64,000 nt of DNA from Hevea brasiliensis (Eukaryota; Streptophyta; Magnoliopsida; Malpighiales; Euphorbiaceae), in assembly GCF_030052815.1 (NCBI RefSeq), contig NC_079510.1, positions 26,534,823-26,598,822 on the forward strand, read 5' to 3'. The notes below the pieces were generated by a model, which was not told the DNA's origin, did no database searches, and was given only the letters and a program-made list of their open reading frames with translations. Position 1 is the stretch's first letter. Every line of letters starts with the position of its first letter. Shown here in pieces: positions 23,006-33,847 of the stretch. A program made the position numbers and the translations under genes.

Positions 23006-23637
23006 TATAACACCCTCACTTTAGATAGTCCATACATTCTACTGTTTCAGTGACCATTGTTTGTCGAACAGCCAGAATGTCTGGAACTATATTTAAACTA
23101 GAGTGAAGAGTCATAAATAAACCAAATAATGGTAAGAAAAATTAAGGAAAAAAATTTTAGAATAAAATGCAATGAAGTTAAATGAGCCATAACTCCGGCA
23201 ATGGGTAACCCTAACGGGAAGCAACTGTGAAGATAGTTAGCAACTCTAGACCAATGGGAAAACCTGTGAAATAATTTTTGGGACTCTAGTGAAGAGTTAT
23301 TGAGCCTTAGATAGCCATAGAATGCCAAGAAAATGCTAAGAAAAATTTTCTAAATTAGTACAGACAATTTTAACTCATTAAGCACAATGAAGGGTATTTT
23401 GATCATTTCACCTTTAGAGATGATTTTTAAAAACCTTGTCCATTTAAGTGCGTGAGGTTAATGTCCTAAAATGAGAATAAATATTGCCAAAAATTTAATT
23501 AAAAATGAGTAGAAAAAAGAAGAAAACAAAATGAAATAAATACTAATTATGACATAAGCATGACCAAGCATGATGTAATTAAAAGTTTTCCACCAATCAC
23601 AATTAGACAAACTTCACTATAAAAGCCAAAATAAGAA
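23006..23637 (+). repeat. C 3' LTR, truncated after 632 bp
   Basis: It follows a purine-rich TTAGAGGGGATGAG segment and begins TATAACACCCTC, where E1 has TGTAACACCCTC. It is collinear with the first ~600 bp of the E1 LTRs, including the GGGTAACC...CGGGAA block at 23200-23222. It stops abruptly at 23637, where the T28 element begins. The rest of this LTR is not seen in the window. Confidence 0.8.
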
Positions 23638-24350
23638 TGTAGACACCATATTTTGGTCAACCCTCAAATGCATAACTTAATATACAATTTTCTTTTAAAG
23701 TTGTAATGAAGTTGTAATTTCAAATGTTTTCTTGAATCGATTTTCTATCTTAATGTTATCCGTTCTCAACTACTGACCTGATCACAGGTCACTTATTTGA
23801 ACTCAGCAATGGTTTGTCTTTGGAATAACTCGATCTCACGTTCAAGTTAGGCTGTTTTCTGATCTCTTCATCTTTATTCGATGTGTTCGAATCGATATTG
23901 GATCTTCGGACCATCCGATCTTACATGTTATTATTTTTCAATCTCACTATGTTCAAATACCTCAAAACTCCAAATTGCGTATAGTTTTGTGATCAAGCAT
24001 CTCACTCGAATTGTTCAAACTGTTCTTAACAAAGTTAATTTTTTATCCGATCCCTAAATAATGGTTCCAATCCTAAAAAGCTTAAGTCATTTTCAAATCT
24101 TTACAATTTTACAAAATCACTCTTCAAATGTTTCAAAGTTTCAATCGATATTCAGTCACGGCACCGACCGATCTCATGTTCATGTTTAATGGTTTTTCAA
24201 TCTCTGTAAGTGGTCTTATGTTTTATGATTATCGACTAGTCTCAGGTTTAATGTTCAACTTCATTCAATTGATTAAGAGTTAATTCTATTTAGTACTCAT
24301 GCAACTTGGTTTGATATTTTCCGATCTCATCAAGAAAATTGAGCTTGAAA
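23638..24350 (-). mobile_element. T28: probable LTR/3' flank of a minus-strand gypsy-type remnant
   Basis: Starts TGTAGACACC on plus, so on minus it ends ...GGTGTCTACA, a typical plant LTR terminus. It lies directly after the broken C LTR and before the minus-strand gag-like coding remnant. No matching second LTR was found in the window, so the LTR call rests on the terminus and position alone. There is no ORF of note. The 5 bp to its left are AAGAA. Confidence 0.5.
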
Positions 24351-25678
24351 AGACTTAATTCATTTCAAAATAGAAAATATACAAGTCATTCGGTAGGAAG
24401 GTCTCCCCTAACCTACTCTTTAGGTGCATTTTTTGTTTCATCATTCCCTCTCTCCTCTCTCTCAGGCTCTTCCTCACTATCATCTTCAGCTCTCGGGATA
24501 AGATCCTCCATCCAGGAGAAGTCTTCCTCAGGATAGTGCTTCACGAGCTCGGCCAGAAGATCGCCATGAGCATTCACATAAGCACCAGCCTCTCTTGCAA
24601 GGGTCTCTTCTTCTTTTGCCTTGATCTCTTCAGTAAATCGAGTGAGATTGGCATATCGACAGGCCTAAGCATCTTTAAGTTTCTGCTCTAGTTCAGCTAT
24701 CCTTTCTTCATAAGACTTTGTCCGATCCTCTATCTGGGCGATGTGGTCCTGAGCAATTGAGAGTTGGGCTTTGGCAGTAGCTGCATCCTGGACCGCCTTT
24801 GGAATCTCCTGTCTCAAGAGATGAGCCTTTTATCTAATCATATGCTGGTTCGCAATAGTCTCCAAACCAAGCTCATCGTCTGAGCTAGGAGATCGTCAAT
24901 GCTATCTTGGGCCATCCTATTTTGGTCTTCTTGACAATAGATAGTAGCGCCCAGGACCTTGGCTAGATCAAGATTGCCCCAAACTGAACAGTTCCTTTCA
25001 AGAGAATGAATAAGGACCTGAGCACCTCGAGGGAGTGTCCTTACGGCTAGTCGAGAAGGCCCCCCTTCTGCACTTGAAGAGACTGATGGAGGTGGAGGTT
25101 TGGCTTGTCTAGGTGGAGAAGGAACAATCTCTACCCCCGAGGTTGGCTGCTCTGGAGGTCAAAACGGAGAGCTTGATACTTCTACCAAATCTTGCCTCGA
25201 CGTCTGAGTAGCAACAACAATAACTTTTTTCTCTCGCACTTTTTGGGCGAGCTCCCTTTTTCGCTTGCGGTTTTCCTTTGCACTCTCGCCTCCTGCCATA
25301 CTAGCACAGAGAACAAGTTAATGAGATCACCAAAGTTAGGAGACTGAAGATCTAGATTATACTGATCCCGGGGCTAAGGTTAGAGAGTTACAGCTCATAG
25401 TCCTCACGGGCGATCACTTACATCAACCACCATTTCAGTTTGGCCATAATCACATCTAAACATGAGTACTTATGAGTGGCCGCCTGATCCTTCAACTCCT
25501 TCACCATGGCATCCTTGTCCTTATTTACGGCGCTCTTCTTTGGTACTGTAGGAACCAAGTACTGCCAACTACATGGAATGCCCTCAAAGCTATTTGTGTC
25601 CTTGCTCCTTAGTATGAAAAAATGATTTTTCCAGTTCTTCAACGAGGAAGGGAGATCGGTGAAATGCTCGCAGTTTGG
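24351..25678 (-). pseudogene. T28: gag-like protein of the 'putative gypsy type transposon' kind, C-terminal part
   Basis: Read on minus: a segment with LPSSLKNWKNHFF (near 25660-25620), typical to my memory of plant gag-like proteins annotated as putative gypsy type transposon. It is followed by KAKLKWW-type residues, an intron-like gap (25301-25421), then a basic stretch (KENRKRKRELAQK near 25285-25245). Next come a proline-rich region and a long alpha-helical, probably coiled-coil part (RIAELEQKLKDA near 24700-24665), ending in an acidic/serine-rich tail near 24480. Several stops and frameshifts are present. The upstream coding piece is on the far side of E1 (37124-37284). The family name is a recollection, not a search result. 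Confidence 0.6.
25301..25421 (-). other. Probable intron in the T28 gag-like gene
   Basis: On minus, exon ...TTGAT is followed by GTAAGTGATC at 25421, and the segment ends TTCTCTGTGCTAG at 25301 (121 nt), just before TATGGCAGG. Both ends fit plant splice consensus and the join keeps the reading frame. Without the gap the frame would stop at once (GTAA). Confidence 0.6.
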
Positions 25679-25802
25679 CTTGGAGGCACCACAACACCGA
25701 GGAGGCGACTTGGGAAAGTGAAGAAATGATGAGGCAACAGTTCCCTCAACTGTTTGCATCAGGTAAATTTCGAGGACGAAATTTAAATTAGAGGGGAAGA
25801 GT
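25679..25802 (+). pseudogene. Extra E-type integrase 3' end upstream of the E1 5' LTR
   Basis: This 124-bp segment is collinear with the last bases of E1 pol and its polypurine region (33724-33847). It encodes the RHHNTEEATW-like tail and the TTCGAGGACGAAATTT and AGAGGGGAAGAG strings. Its place to the left of an LTR means that LTR followed a pol gene, so this is a leftover of a tandem LTR-pol-LTR-pol-LTR array. The left edge joins T28 at about 25678 with no duplication seen. Confidence 0.85.
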
Positions 25803-28800
25803 TGTAACACCCTTCTGGTAGCAACTCCGTACATTCTACTGTTCCGATGACCGGTGTCAGTCTGGACAGCTAGAACGTCCGGAAAAATATTTAAACTAAA
25901 GTTAGGAACCATAATTAACTCAAATATTAATAAGAAAAATTTAGTAAAAATTTTAGAAATAAAATACAACCAAGTTAAATGAGCCGGTGCCCAAGTGATG
26001 GGTAACCCAGAGGGAAGTTGCGGTTCTCGCAACTAGGAGCCCTAGACCCGGGTAAAAATTCATAAAATAATTTTTGGGACTCCAGAGAAAGGTCATTGAG
26101 GTTCCTATGGCATTAGAATGCCAAGAAAATATTTAGAAAAATTTTTCAATCAGTACAGACAATTTTGAACCGTTAAGCCAAACGGAGGGCATTTTGGTCA
26201 TTTCGCCTTCAGAGACGATTTTTGGCCGACTTGTCCAGTTGAGTAAATAATTATTATGACATAAAATATGAATTAATGTTGATGAAAAATTAATTTGAAG
26301 TTAGTAGAAAAGAAAATACAATAAAATGCCAAATATGACATCATTGTGATGTCATTTAAAAGTTTCCACCAATTATAATTAAACAACTATTTCATTAACT
26401 AATAAAAAGAGATAAATGAGACCAAAGAAATTAAAAATACCATCAGCCTTCTTCCTCCCCAAACCAGCCGAAATCCATGCCTTGACCTAAACCTCCATTA
26501 ACACTCCATCAAGCTCCATTTCCCTCTTCATTTCACCATAAACCTTAGACACCTTTCACTAAAAACTTGTCTATACCTCTTGGGAAGTGTTTGGTAGCCT
26601 AGAAAAGGAAGGAAAGTGAAGTTTAATCTTGGAAAAATTCTTCCCTACAAGAGATTAGTGCCTATCTATACCTAAATCCCTCTTATTCCATGTTAAAGAC
26701 TTAAAGTGAGTAAGGATTTGTGAATTAAATGAATGGAATTTATGTGTATGTATACCATGAATTTCGGCAACCCTAAGGAAGGAACAAGATTGAGTGTGTT
26801 TGATGGACTTGGAGTGAACTAGAGATTATGTTTAAAGTATGTAATTATAAGGATAATGAATTAGTTAGTTAATTAAGGTATGTTGTGAAAACTCATAATG
26901 GGAATTAGGGTTTTGGGAGGATTTGTGAATTAAATGAATGGAATTTATGTGTATGTATACCATGAATTTCGGCAGCCCTAAGGAAGGAACAAGATTGAGT
27001 GTGTTTGATGGACTTGGAGTGAACTAGAGATTATGTTTAAAGTATGTAATTATAAGGATAATGAATTAGTTAGTTAATTAAGGTATGTTGTGAAAACTCA
27101 TAATGGGAATTAGGGTTTTGGGAGAAAATTTGACTTTGCTTATGAAATTGTTAAAGAACATTCTAATGGTCAATTAGTGACCATTTGAGGTGAGTTGACC
27201 ATAATTTGGAGTGAACTATTGCATGGCAAACTGAAATGGGTAGGCTGCCTAGTGACAGCAGCAGGGAGGCTGTGAGTCCAGCCTGTTTGGACTGCCATAT
27301 CTTTGGCTGTGTAGGTTCAATTGGTGTTTGGCCAATTGGACATGAAACTAGACATATAATGGCACAATTTTGCTGAAGAAACCGTGCCCAAAAGACCAAA
27401 GCAAGTGGACCAAAAGTTGACCCCAATCCGGATACCCTGCAAGCAGATTCTGCAGAATGACCAAATGAACAGTAACTGTTTATTTGGCCATAACTCACTG
27501 TACAATGGCCCATTTGACCTGAAATTTTTACAGCAACAAGATAAGATATAGAAAAACAACTTTCATGAAGAAACCTACCCCAAATTATGACCAGAACCTG
27601 TCCAACAAGGCACTCACAGTTACTGTTCATTGTACTGTAGATTTGGTAAATTCTGCAGTTTTCCAATCCGGCCAGCTATGGATTTTGGACCATATCTAGA
27701 GCTAAAAAACTCCAAATGGAGTGATTCAAAAAACGAAATTCAACTAGACAAAATAAGGAACAACTTTGATGTTTACCATTTCCTCAAATTTCCACTGTAA
27801 CAGTCCCTAATGGAACAGTAAATTTATGATACAAAAACTGAAAATTCTGCCCCTTAGTGCTAAGTTTGGAAATGGATTTGGTGATTAATTCCAACAAGTT
27901 TTAAATGCAAAATGCGGTACATTGGGAGTGTTAAAACCAATACACCTATTTTCTATCTAAAAGTCAACATTTTTGTTGACTAATGAAGTGAATAGTGACA
28001 CCAAAACTTGAAATTCACAAATTAAAGAATTTTAAAGTATCAAATGCCCTAGTATACCTAACAAGATTGGTTTGGATAGTTTGGCATGCCAATAGGGTTC
28101 AGTTAGCAGTACTGCACATAGCATTATGCCATTCTGTGATTTTATGGCTTTTAGCCATTTTGATATTGTGTTGAGACTTGGCCTCGTGCCTAATATTATT
28201 TACAGCTTGTTAGCTGTTCTGTTGCATACCGGGAGATACATATGTGACCGATGGTGTGACGGCCCGAGGTACTTGATACCCAAAGTGCGCTTACCCATTT
28301 ATCCAAACCGATCGTCCAAAGATAGGTTACTTGGGCAACCAAATGAATGAAAATGGACAAAGTTAAAGAAATAAATGAATATACCAAATACAAAATAAAT
28401 AAGACATATACATTCAATACATATTTATTTTCTGCTATTTTCTTTTATTTTATTATTGCACCACTAAGCATCATTGCTTAGCGCGTTGCTTTTGCCACGC
28501 GTAGGTTCTAGAGATACTGATCGTGAGCCCAGTAGACCGCAGACTGGGTGAGTCCATCCTGCAGCTCTGCATAGTATCCGTGTCACCTCACCCTCCACAG
28601 TGCATTGGTAGGGCACTAGGTTTCATTTTGGTATTTTGTAACTAATTTTTTTTTCTCATATGTATTTGGATTTATGTAATGTATTTTGATGTTCATGTAA
28701 ATAATGAAAATTGTGTTGGTGAATGGAAAATGTGAATATCTATCTGTGAATTGTACTTGATTATCACATTAGATGAATGATTGTGAAATGAAATTGAAAA

Positions 28801-29094
28801 TGTTAAGATTTTGATATTGGAGTTTGAGAGTAATGAGATACGAATATTGGAAGTGTTTTTCACAGGTTCCGAAGAACTGTTTTCTCCATTTTTAGCCAGT
28901 ACTCTGCAGGATTTTCTTTAAAATTTTCGGAACCTCAAATAAATAATAATTTCGATAAATGGCTTAAATAAATTATATTTCATAAACTATATTCAAAACT
29001 ATGACAAAAATTGATTAAGGTAAAATAGAGTGTGCCGATACACCGTGTGACATTGCTTACTCGGATATTCTGTACACGGGTAAGGGGTGTCACA
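25803..29094 (+). repeat. E1 5' LTR
   Basis: Starts TGTAACACCCTTC and ends AAGGGGTGTCACA. It contains the GATGGGTAACC...GGGAAGT block (25997-26018), the 205-bp tandem duplication (26713-27122), three modules of about 200 bp around 27367, 27561 and 27765, and the CTAAGCA/TGCTTAG hairpin (28464-28481). Its 3' third resembles the A2 LTR, for example the GTGTGACGGCCCGAGGTACT string near 28254. The minus-strand ORFs of 70-200 codons inside it are shadows that recur in every LTR copy. Confidence 0.93.
26713..27122 (+). repeat. 205-bp tandem duplication in the E1 LTR
   Basis: Two nearly identical copies, 26713-26917 and 26918-27122, each beginning AGGATTTGTGAATTAAATG. The 3' LTR has the same pair at 34754 and 34959, so the duplication existed before this insertion. 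Confidence 0.92.
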
Positions 29095-29099
29095 TTTAG

Positions 29100-29111
29100 T
29101 GGTATCAGAGC
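29100..29111 (+). promoter_or_regulatory. Primer binding site of E1
   Basis: TGGTATCAGAGC, five bases after the end of the 5' LTR (29094); exact initiator-Met tRNA type. Confidence 0.88.
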
Positions 29112-29221
29112 ACGGTTTAGGCGTTTCTGGGCCTAGATTGAGTCCATACCATGCATTGCATTTGTAAGAGTTGAGGTGATACTAATGCAGATCTGTTTGT
29201 CTTTCTTATTTTGAATAGGAT

Positions 29222-30330
29222 ATGGACCCTACATCACAGAGAGCAGTTGAGAAGGAAGTGGAGAGTCATGCTCCACCTGCAGCAGCTGAGACTGGGGGTA
29301 TGGGAGAACTCGCTCGCCACTCAAGCAGAGCTCGCCACCTCCACAGGCCATGTTTCATCAAATGGCCGAATTCTGTAAACAAATGGCTGGGGTAATGTTA
29401 CCACCACCACCACCTCTACAACCAAAATCACACCTGGAAAAATTGAGAAAGTTTGAAGCTGTGGACTTCTTGGGCAAGAGAGAAGATGATTCTGTAGCAG
29501 CCGAAAATTGGTTGAACAGAACAGGCAGAGTTCTAAAACAACTCCACTGCACTCCAGAGCAAAATCTAGAAGCTGTTGTATCTCTGCTGCAAGACGACGC
29601 ATATGAATGGTGGGATACTGTGTCCAGTGAAGTACAGCCAGAAATAGTAACTTGGGACTTCTTCCTCTCCGAATTTAAGAAGAAATATGTGGGTAGTGTA
29701 TACCTGGAAGAGAGAAGAAGAGAGTTCATTAACCTGAGACAGAGGCAGCTGTCAGTGGCTGAGTATGAGAAGGAATTCGTTAGATTGAGCCACTATGGAA
29801 GGGAGATAGTCCCTAATGAAGCTGAAAAGTGCAAGAGATTTGAAGAGGGACTAAATGACAACATAAAGATCATGATCACTGCCTTGGGAATCACAGACTT
29901 TACCAAGCTAGTGGAAGCTGCAATAAAGGTTGAAAAGGTTAGAATCAGTGAGCAGACTAGAAGGGAAAGACAGCAGAAGAGGGGCCCAGGTCAGTCTAGT
30001 TCATCTCCTGCATTTGGGAAGAAGTTCAAGGGTCCACCTGCACAGAGTTCAGGTCAGCCACAAGGTCGTGGTCACCTCAGGGCCTGTGCCACGCTTACCC
30101 CTAGGAGAGGTCACCCACACCATCGGGCGCCTCCGAGGATGGGGTTCAGGACCAGCCCAAAGATCTTCTCGCATGTCCACATTGTTTGAAATGGCACAAC
30201 GGGAGTGTTGGAGAGTAATCGTGCTCGCTAAGGTGTGGGTCAACAGAGCATCAGTTGAGGAACTGTCCACGCAGAACTACTACAGCTGCTCCAACACAAG
30301 CAGACAGACCTGCTCCTGCACCACAAAGGG
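29222..30330 (+). pseudogene. E1 gag (broken)
   Basis: The probable start is ATG 29222 (M-D-P-T-S-Q), followed by a frameshift near 29320 into the frame that is open from 29350. The gag core includes FLGKREDDSVAAENWL near 29468-29515, AYEWWDTV near 29600-29620 and SVAEYEKEFVRLSHYGRE near 29755-29805. It is followed by a charged stretch. From about 30060 the frame is lost. The zinc-knuckle remnant CGSTEHQLRNCP is still readable near 30234-30270, but its first cysteine spacing is off. Gag packages the RNA in virus-like particles. This copy could give only a truncated protein. Confidence 0.85.
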
Positions 30331-31211
30331 GTAGGAAATCTGGCAAATCTGACACAGTGGGACCATCACAGAGGCCTGCATCTGAGCCAGCAGAGAGGCC
30401 AGATAACAGACCACCTGCCAGAGCCTATGCCATTAGAGCTCAGGAGGAGCAAGATGCCCCGGACGTCATCAGGGGTACGTTCTCCCTCTACAATACATCT
30501 GTGCATGCATTGGTGGTTCCAGGATCCACTCATTCATACATCTGCATCAATCTACCCGTAGAAAGGGGGATACTAGTAGGGGAGAGTGACCAAGACATTC
30601 TGGTCACTAATCCATTGGGCCACAGTGTGGTAGTGAACAAAGTATACAAGGGTTGCCCGTTAAGGATTCAGGGGTATGAATTCTTGCCAGACCTGATTGA
30701 GTTGCCTTTCCATGAGTTTGACGTGATCTTGGGAATGGACTGGTTGTCACGTCATCAAGCAATAGTTGATTGCAAATTAAAGAGAATTTCTTTGAAAACT
30801 TCTGAAGGTAATGAGATCACTGTTGTGGGGGAAAGGACAGATTTCTTGTCCAATGTTATCTTAGCCACAGTTGCAAGAAGAATGATGAGAAAAGGCTGTG
30901 AAGCCTACCTAGCACATGTGGTGGATACTAGGCAGGCTAAGCCAAACCTGAGTGACATACCCACAATAAAAGACTTCCCAGATGTGTTTCCTGAAGAATT
31001 ACCTGGTTTGCCACCAGAAAGAGAAGTTGAATTTGCTATTGAGACACCGGCACAAAGACCCATTTCTATTGCTCCTTATAGGATGGCACCCACTGAATTG
31101 AGAGAGTTGAAAACTCAGTTGCAAGAGTTGCTTGATAACGGGTTCATACACCCCAGTGTGTCACCATGGGGAGCTCCAGTGCTGTTTGTAAAGAGAAGGA
31201 TGGGACTTTGA
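30255..31211 (+). pseudogene. E1 protease and start of RT, catalytic Asp lost
   Basis: An open frame from the end of the zinc knuckle through a Pro/Ala-rich linker to the protease. The active-site loop reads ALVVPGSTHSY, where relatives (B1 here) have a D-P-G-S-T loop. The Asp codon is GTT (Val) at 30516-30518, so the aspartic protease should be dead. The second landmark VILGMDWLSRHQ (near 30723-30758) is intact. The RT start (EELPGLPPEREVEF near 30985-31030) follows. The frame ends at 31211 after a deletion in the VKKKDGTL region (31190-31200). Confidence 0.88.
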
Positions 31212-32075
31212 GGCTTTGCATTGATTACCAGTAGTTGAATAAAGTGACTGTGAAGAACAAATATCCGTTGCCTAGAATTGATGATCTGTTTGATCAGTTA
31301 AAGGGAGCAGGAGTATTTTCTAAGATTGATCTCAGATCATGGTATCATCAGTTGAGGGTGAAGGATGTAGATGTGCCCAAGACTGCATTCAGGACCCGGT
31401 ATGGGCATTATGAGTTTCTGGTGATGCCCTTTGGCCTAACAAATGCACCAGCGGCATTTATGGACCTTATGAGCCGTATCTTCCATCCGTACCTAGATCG
31501 GTTCGTAGTAGTCTTTATTGATGATATTTTGGTGTATTCCAAGACCAGGGAAGAACATGATGAGCATTTGAGGATTGTTCTGCAAACCCTGAGAGAAAAG
31601 AAGCTGTATGCTAAGTTGTCCAAGTGTGACTTTTGGTTGAATGAGATTGCATTCCTTGGACACATAGTGTCAGCTGATGGGATTAGGGTGGATCCCAAGA
31701 AAATAGAAGCAGTGATGGAATGGAAGCCTCCCAGAAATACAACTGAGGTCAGAAGCTTCTTGGGGCTAGCTGGGTATTACAGAAGATTTGTGAAAGGATT
31801 TTCCTTAATAGCTGCTCCAATGACCAAGTTGTTACACAAGAATGTCATATTTGACTGGAATGACAAGTGTTAGACTAGTTTTGAGAAGTTGAAGGCTATG
31901 TTGATAGAGGCACCAGTGTTAACACAAACAAAGGTCGTGAAAGGACTTTGTGGTCTACAAAGTGATGCCTCTCATAATGGGTTAGGTGTGTATTGATGCA
32001 AGAGGGGAAAGTGGTCGCTATGCTTCCAGCAGCTAAGGCCACATGAACAAAATTACCCTACCCATGATCTAGAGC
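31212..32075 (+). pseudogene. E1 reverse transcriptase and RNase H start (broken)
   Basis: After the frameshift near 31195, RT continues in a second frame with a TAG at 31232 and then an open stretch 31235-31873. Motifs are [13 protein letters not shown] near 31316, FIDD at 31514-31525, and [17 protein letters not shown] near 31757-31805. A TAG at 31871 fits a Gln codon. Between about 31930 and 32075 several one- or two-base losses scramble the RNase H start (SDASHNGLG is still visible near 31962), before the frame recovers at [10 protein letters not shown]. Confidence 0.88.
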
Positions 32076-33785
32076 TTGCAGAATTATCTTCACATCAAGA
32101 TATGGAGGCATTACTTGTATGGTGAAAAGTGCTACATTTACACAGACCACAAAAGCCTAAAATACTGGCCAACCCAGAAGGAGCTCAACCTTAGACAGAG
32201 ACGATGGATTGAGTTCCTGAAGGACTATGATTGTGTAATTGACTACCATCCTGGGAAGGCAAATATAGTTGCTGATGCTTTGAGCAGAAAATCCATCACA
32301 GCTTTGAGATCATTGAATGCCCGTCTAACTCTGATTCTAGATGGAGCTATTTTGGCTGAGTTGCAAGTGAGGCCAAACCTGCTACAGCAGATTTTAAATG
32401 GGAAAAAGGTAGATGAAAAGTTAATGGCTATTATGAGCAAAATCTCAGAGGGAAAAGTAACTGATTATAGGGTGAAAGCAGATGGGTGTCTGTATTACAA
32501 AGGAAGACTATGTGTACCAGATGATGGGGAATTGAAGGCCAGTATTCTAAAAGAGGCACACACCAGTGTATATGCTATGCACCCAGGAACTATAAAGATG
32601 TATCATGATCTAAAGCTTCAGTATTGGTGGCCTGGTATGAAGAAGGACATAGCTGACTATGTGACTAAATGCTTGACATGTCAGCAAGTCAAGGTAGAAC
32701 ATCAAGTTCCATCAGGTTTGCTACAGCTTATACGCATACCTGAATAGAAATGGGATCGGGTCACTATGGATTTTGTAAGTGGTCTACCTCTCACCCAGAA
32801 GAAACATGATGCAGTATGGGTGATAGTAGATAGATTGACGAAGTCAGCACACTTTCTCCCAGTTAGGACTGACTACTCACTGGAGAAGTTAGCAGAATTG
32901 TATATCAGTGAGATAGTTAGACTACATGGAATTCCACTTTCCATCATATATGATCGAGACCCAAGGTTTACATCGAGATTTTGGAAGAAGTTGCATGAGT
33001 CCTTAGGTACACAACTCCACTTCAGCACAGCATTCCATCCTCAGACGGATGGGCAATCCGAAAGAGTAATCCAGGTCCTTGAGGATATGCTAAGGAGTTG
33101 CGTCATTGAGTTTGAGGGAAGTTGGGATAGATACCTCCCACTGGCAGAATTTGCATACAACAATAGCTACCAAGCTAGCATCCAAATGGCCCCATATGAA
33201 GCACTGTATGGGAGAAAATGTAGAACTCCAGTGTACTGGACTGAATTGGACAAAGACAAATTGGTAGGCCCAGACCTGGTGAAACAGACTGAGGAGAAAG
33301 TGAAACTAATCAAAGCCAATCTGAAGGTTGCCTCAGATAGACAGAAATCTTATGCCGACCTGAAGAGAAAAGAAATAGAATATGTGGTTGGCGACAAAGT
33401 GTTCCTCAAGGTATCACCGTGGAAGAAGGTATTGAGGTTTGGAAGAAAAGGTAAGTTAAGCCCTAGGTTCATTGGCCCATATGAAGTCATTGAACGTGTG
33501 GGTCCAGTGGCCTATAGGCTAGCTTTACCACCAGAGCTAGACAAGATCCACAATGTGTTCCACGTGTCTATGCTAAGAAGATACCACTCAGATCCTTCAC
33601 ATGTCATCTCCAGGGAAGAAATTGAAATACAACCGGATTTGACATATGAAGAAGAACCCATACGGATCCTGGCTCGGGAAGTAAAAGAATTGAGAAACAA
33701 GCAGATTCCACTAGTGAAAGTGCTTTGGAGGCACCACAACACCGAGGAGGCAACTTGGGAAAGTGAAGAAACGATGAGCCAATAG
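32076..33785 (+). pseudogene. E1 RNase H end, integrase and chromodomain-like tail (one internal stop)
   Basis: The longest surviving coding part. RNase H tail ([10 protein letters not shown] near 32140; [15 protein letters not shown] near 32242), integrase zinc domain with intact HHCC ([10 protein letters not shown] near 32581, [11 protein letters not shown] near 32672-32700), a TAG at 32745 replacing a Trp codon, then the core in the same frame: [11 protein letters not shown] near 32830, DRDPRF near 32954, PQTDGQSER near 33040. The catalytic D, D and E are present. The tail VKVLWRHHNTEEATW near 33715-33760 is the chromodomain-like segment. The terminal TAG at 33783 also fits a mutated Gln, so the ancestral protein was a little longer. 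Confidence 0.9.
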
Positions 33786-33830
33786 TTACCTCAACTGTTT
33801 GCATCAGGTAAATTTCGAGGACGAAATTTA

Positions 33831-33847
33831 AATTAGAGGGGAAGAGT
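33831..33847 (+). promoter_or_regulatory. Polypurine tract of E1
   Basis: AATTAGAGGGGAAGAGT directly before the 3' LTR start at 33848. The same string precedes the E1 5' LTR at 25786-25802, which supports the tandem-array reading. Confidence 0.75.

Noticed and set aside
23881..24340. Possible host gene between C and T28
   Set aside because: Repeated CGATCT/CAATCTC strings and no open frame beyond chance; best read as LTR/3' flank of T28.
25418..26032. 204-codon minus-strand ORF across the E1 LTR start
   Set aside because: Its right part is LTR antisense that recurs at 33604-34073, and its left part is the T28 gene read across the insertion junction. It is a chimera of two elements, not a gene.
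27163..27666. 167-codon minus-strand ORF in the E1 5' LTR, with a 176-codon partner at 35240-35770
   Set aside because: Both are antisense to the repeated ~200-bp LTR modules. Conservation follows the LTR identity and no domain or codon pattern supports coding.
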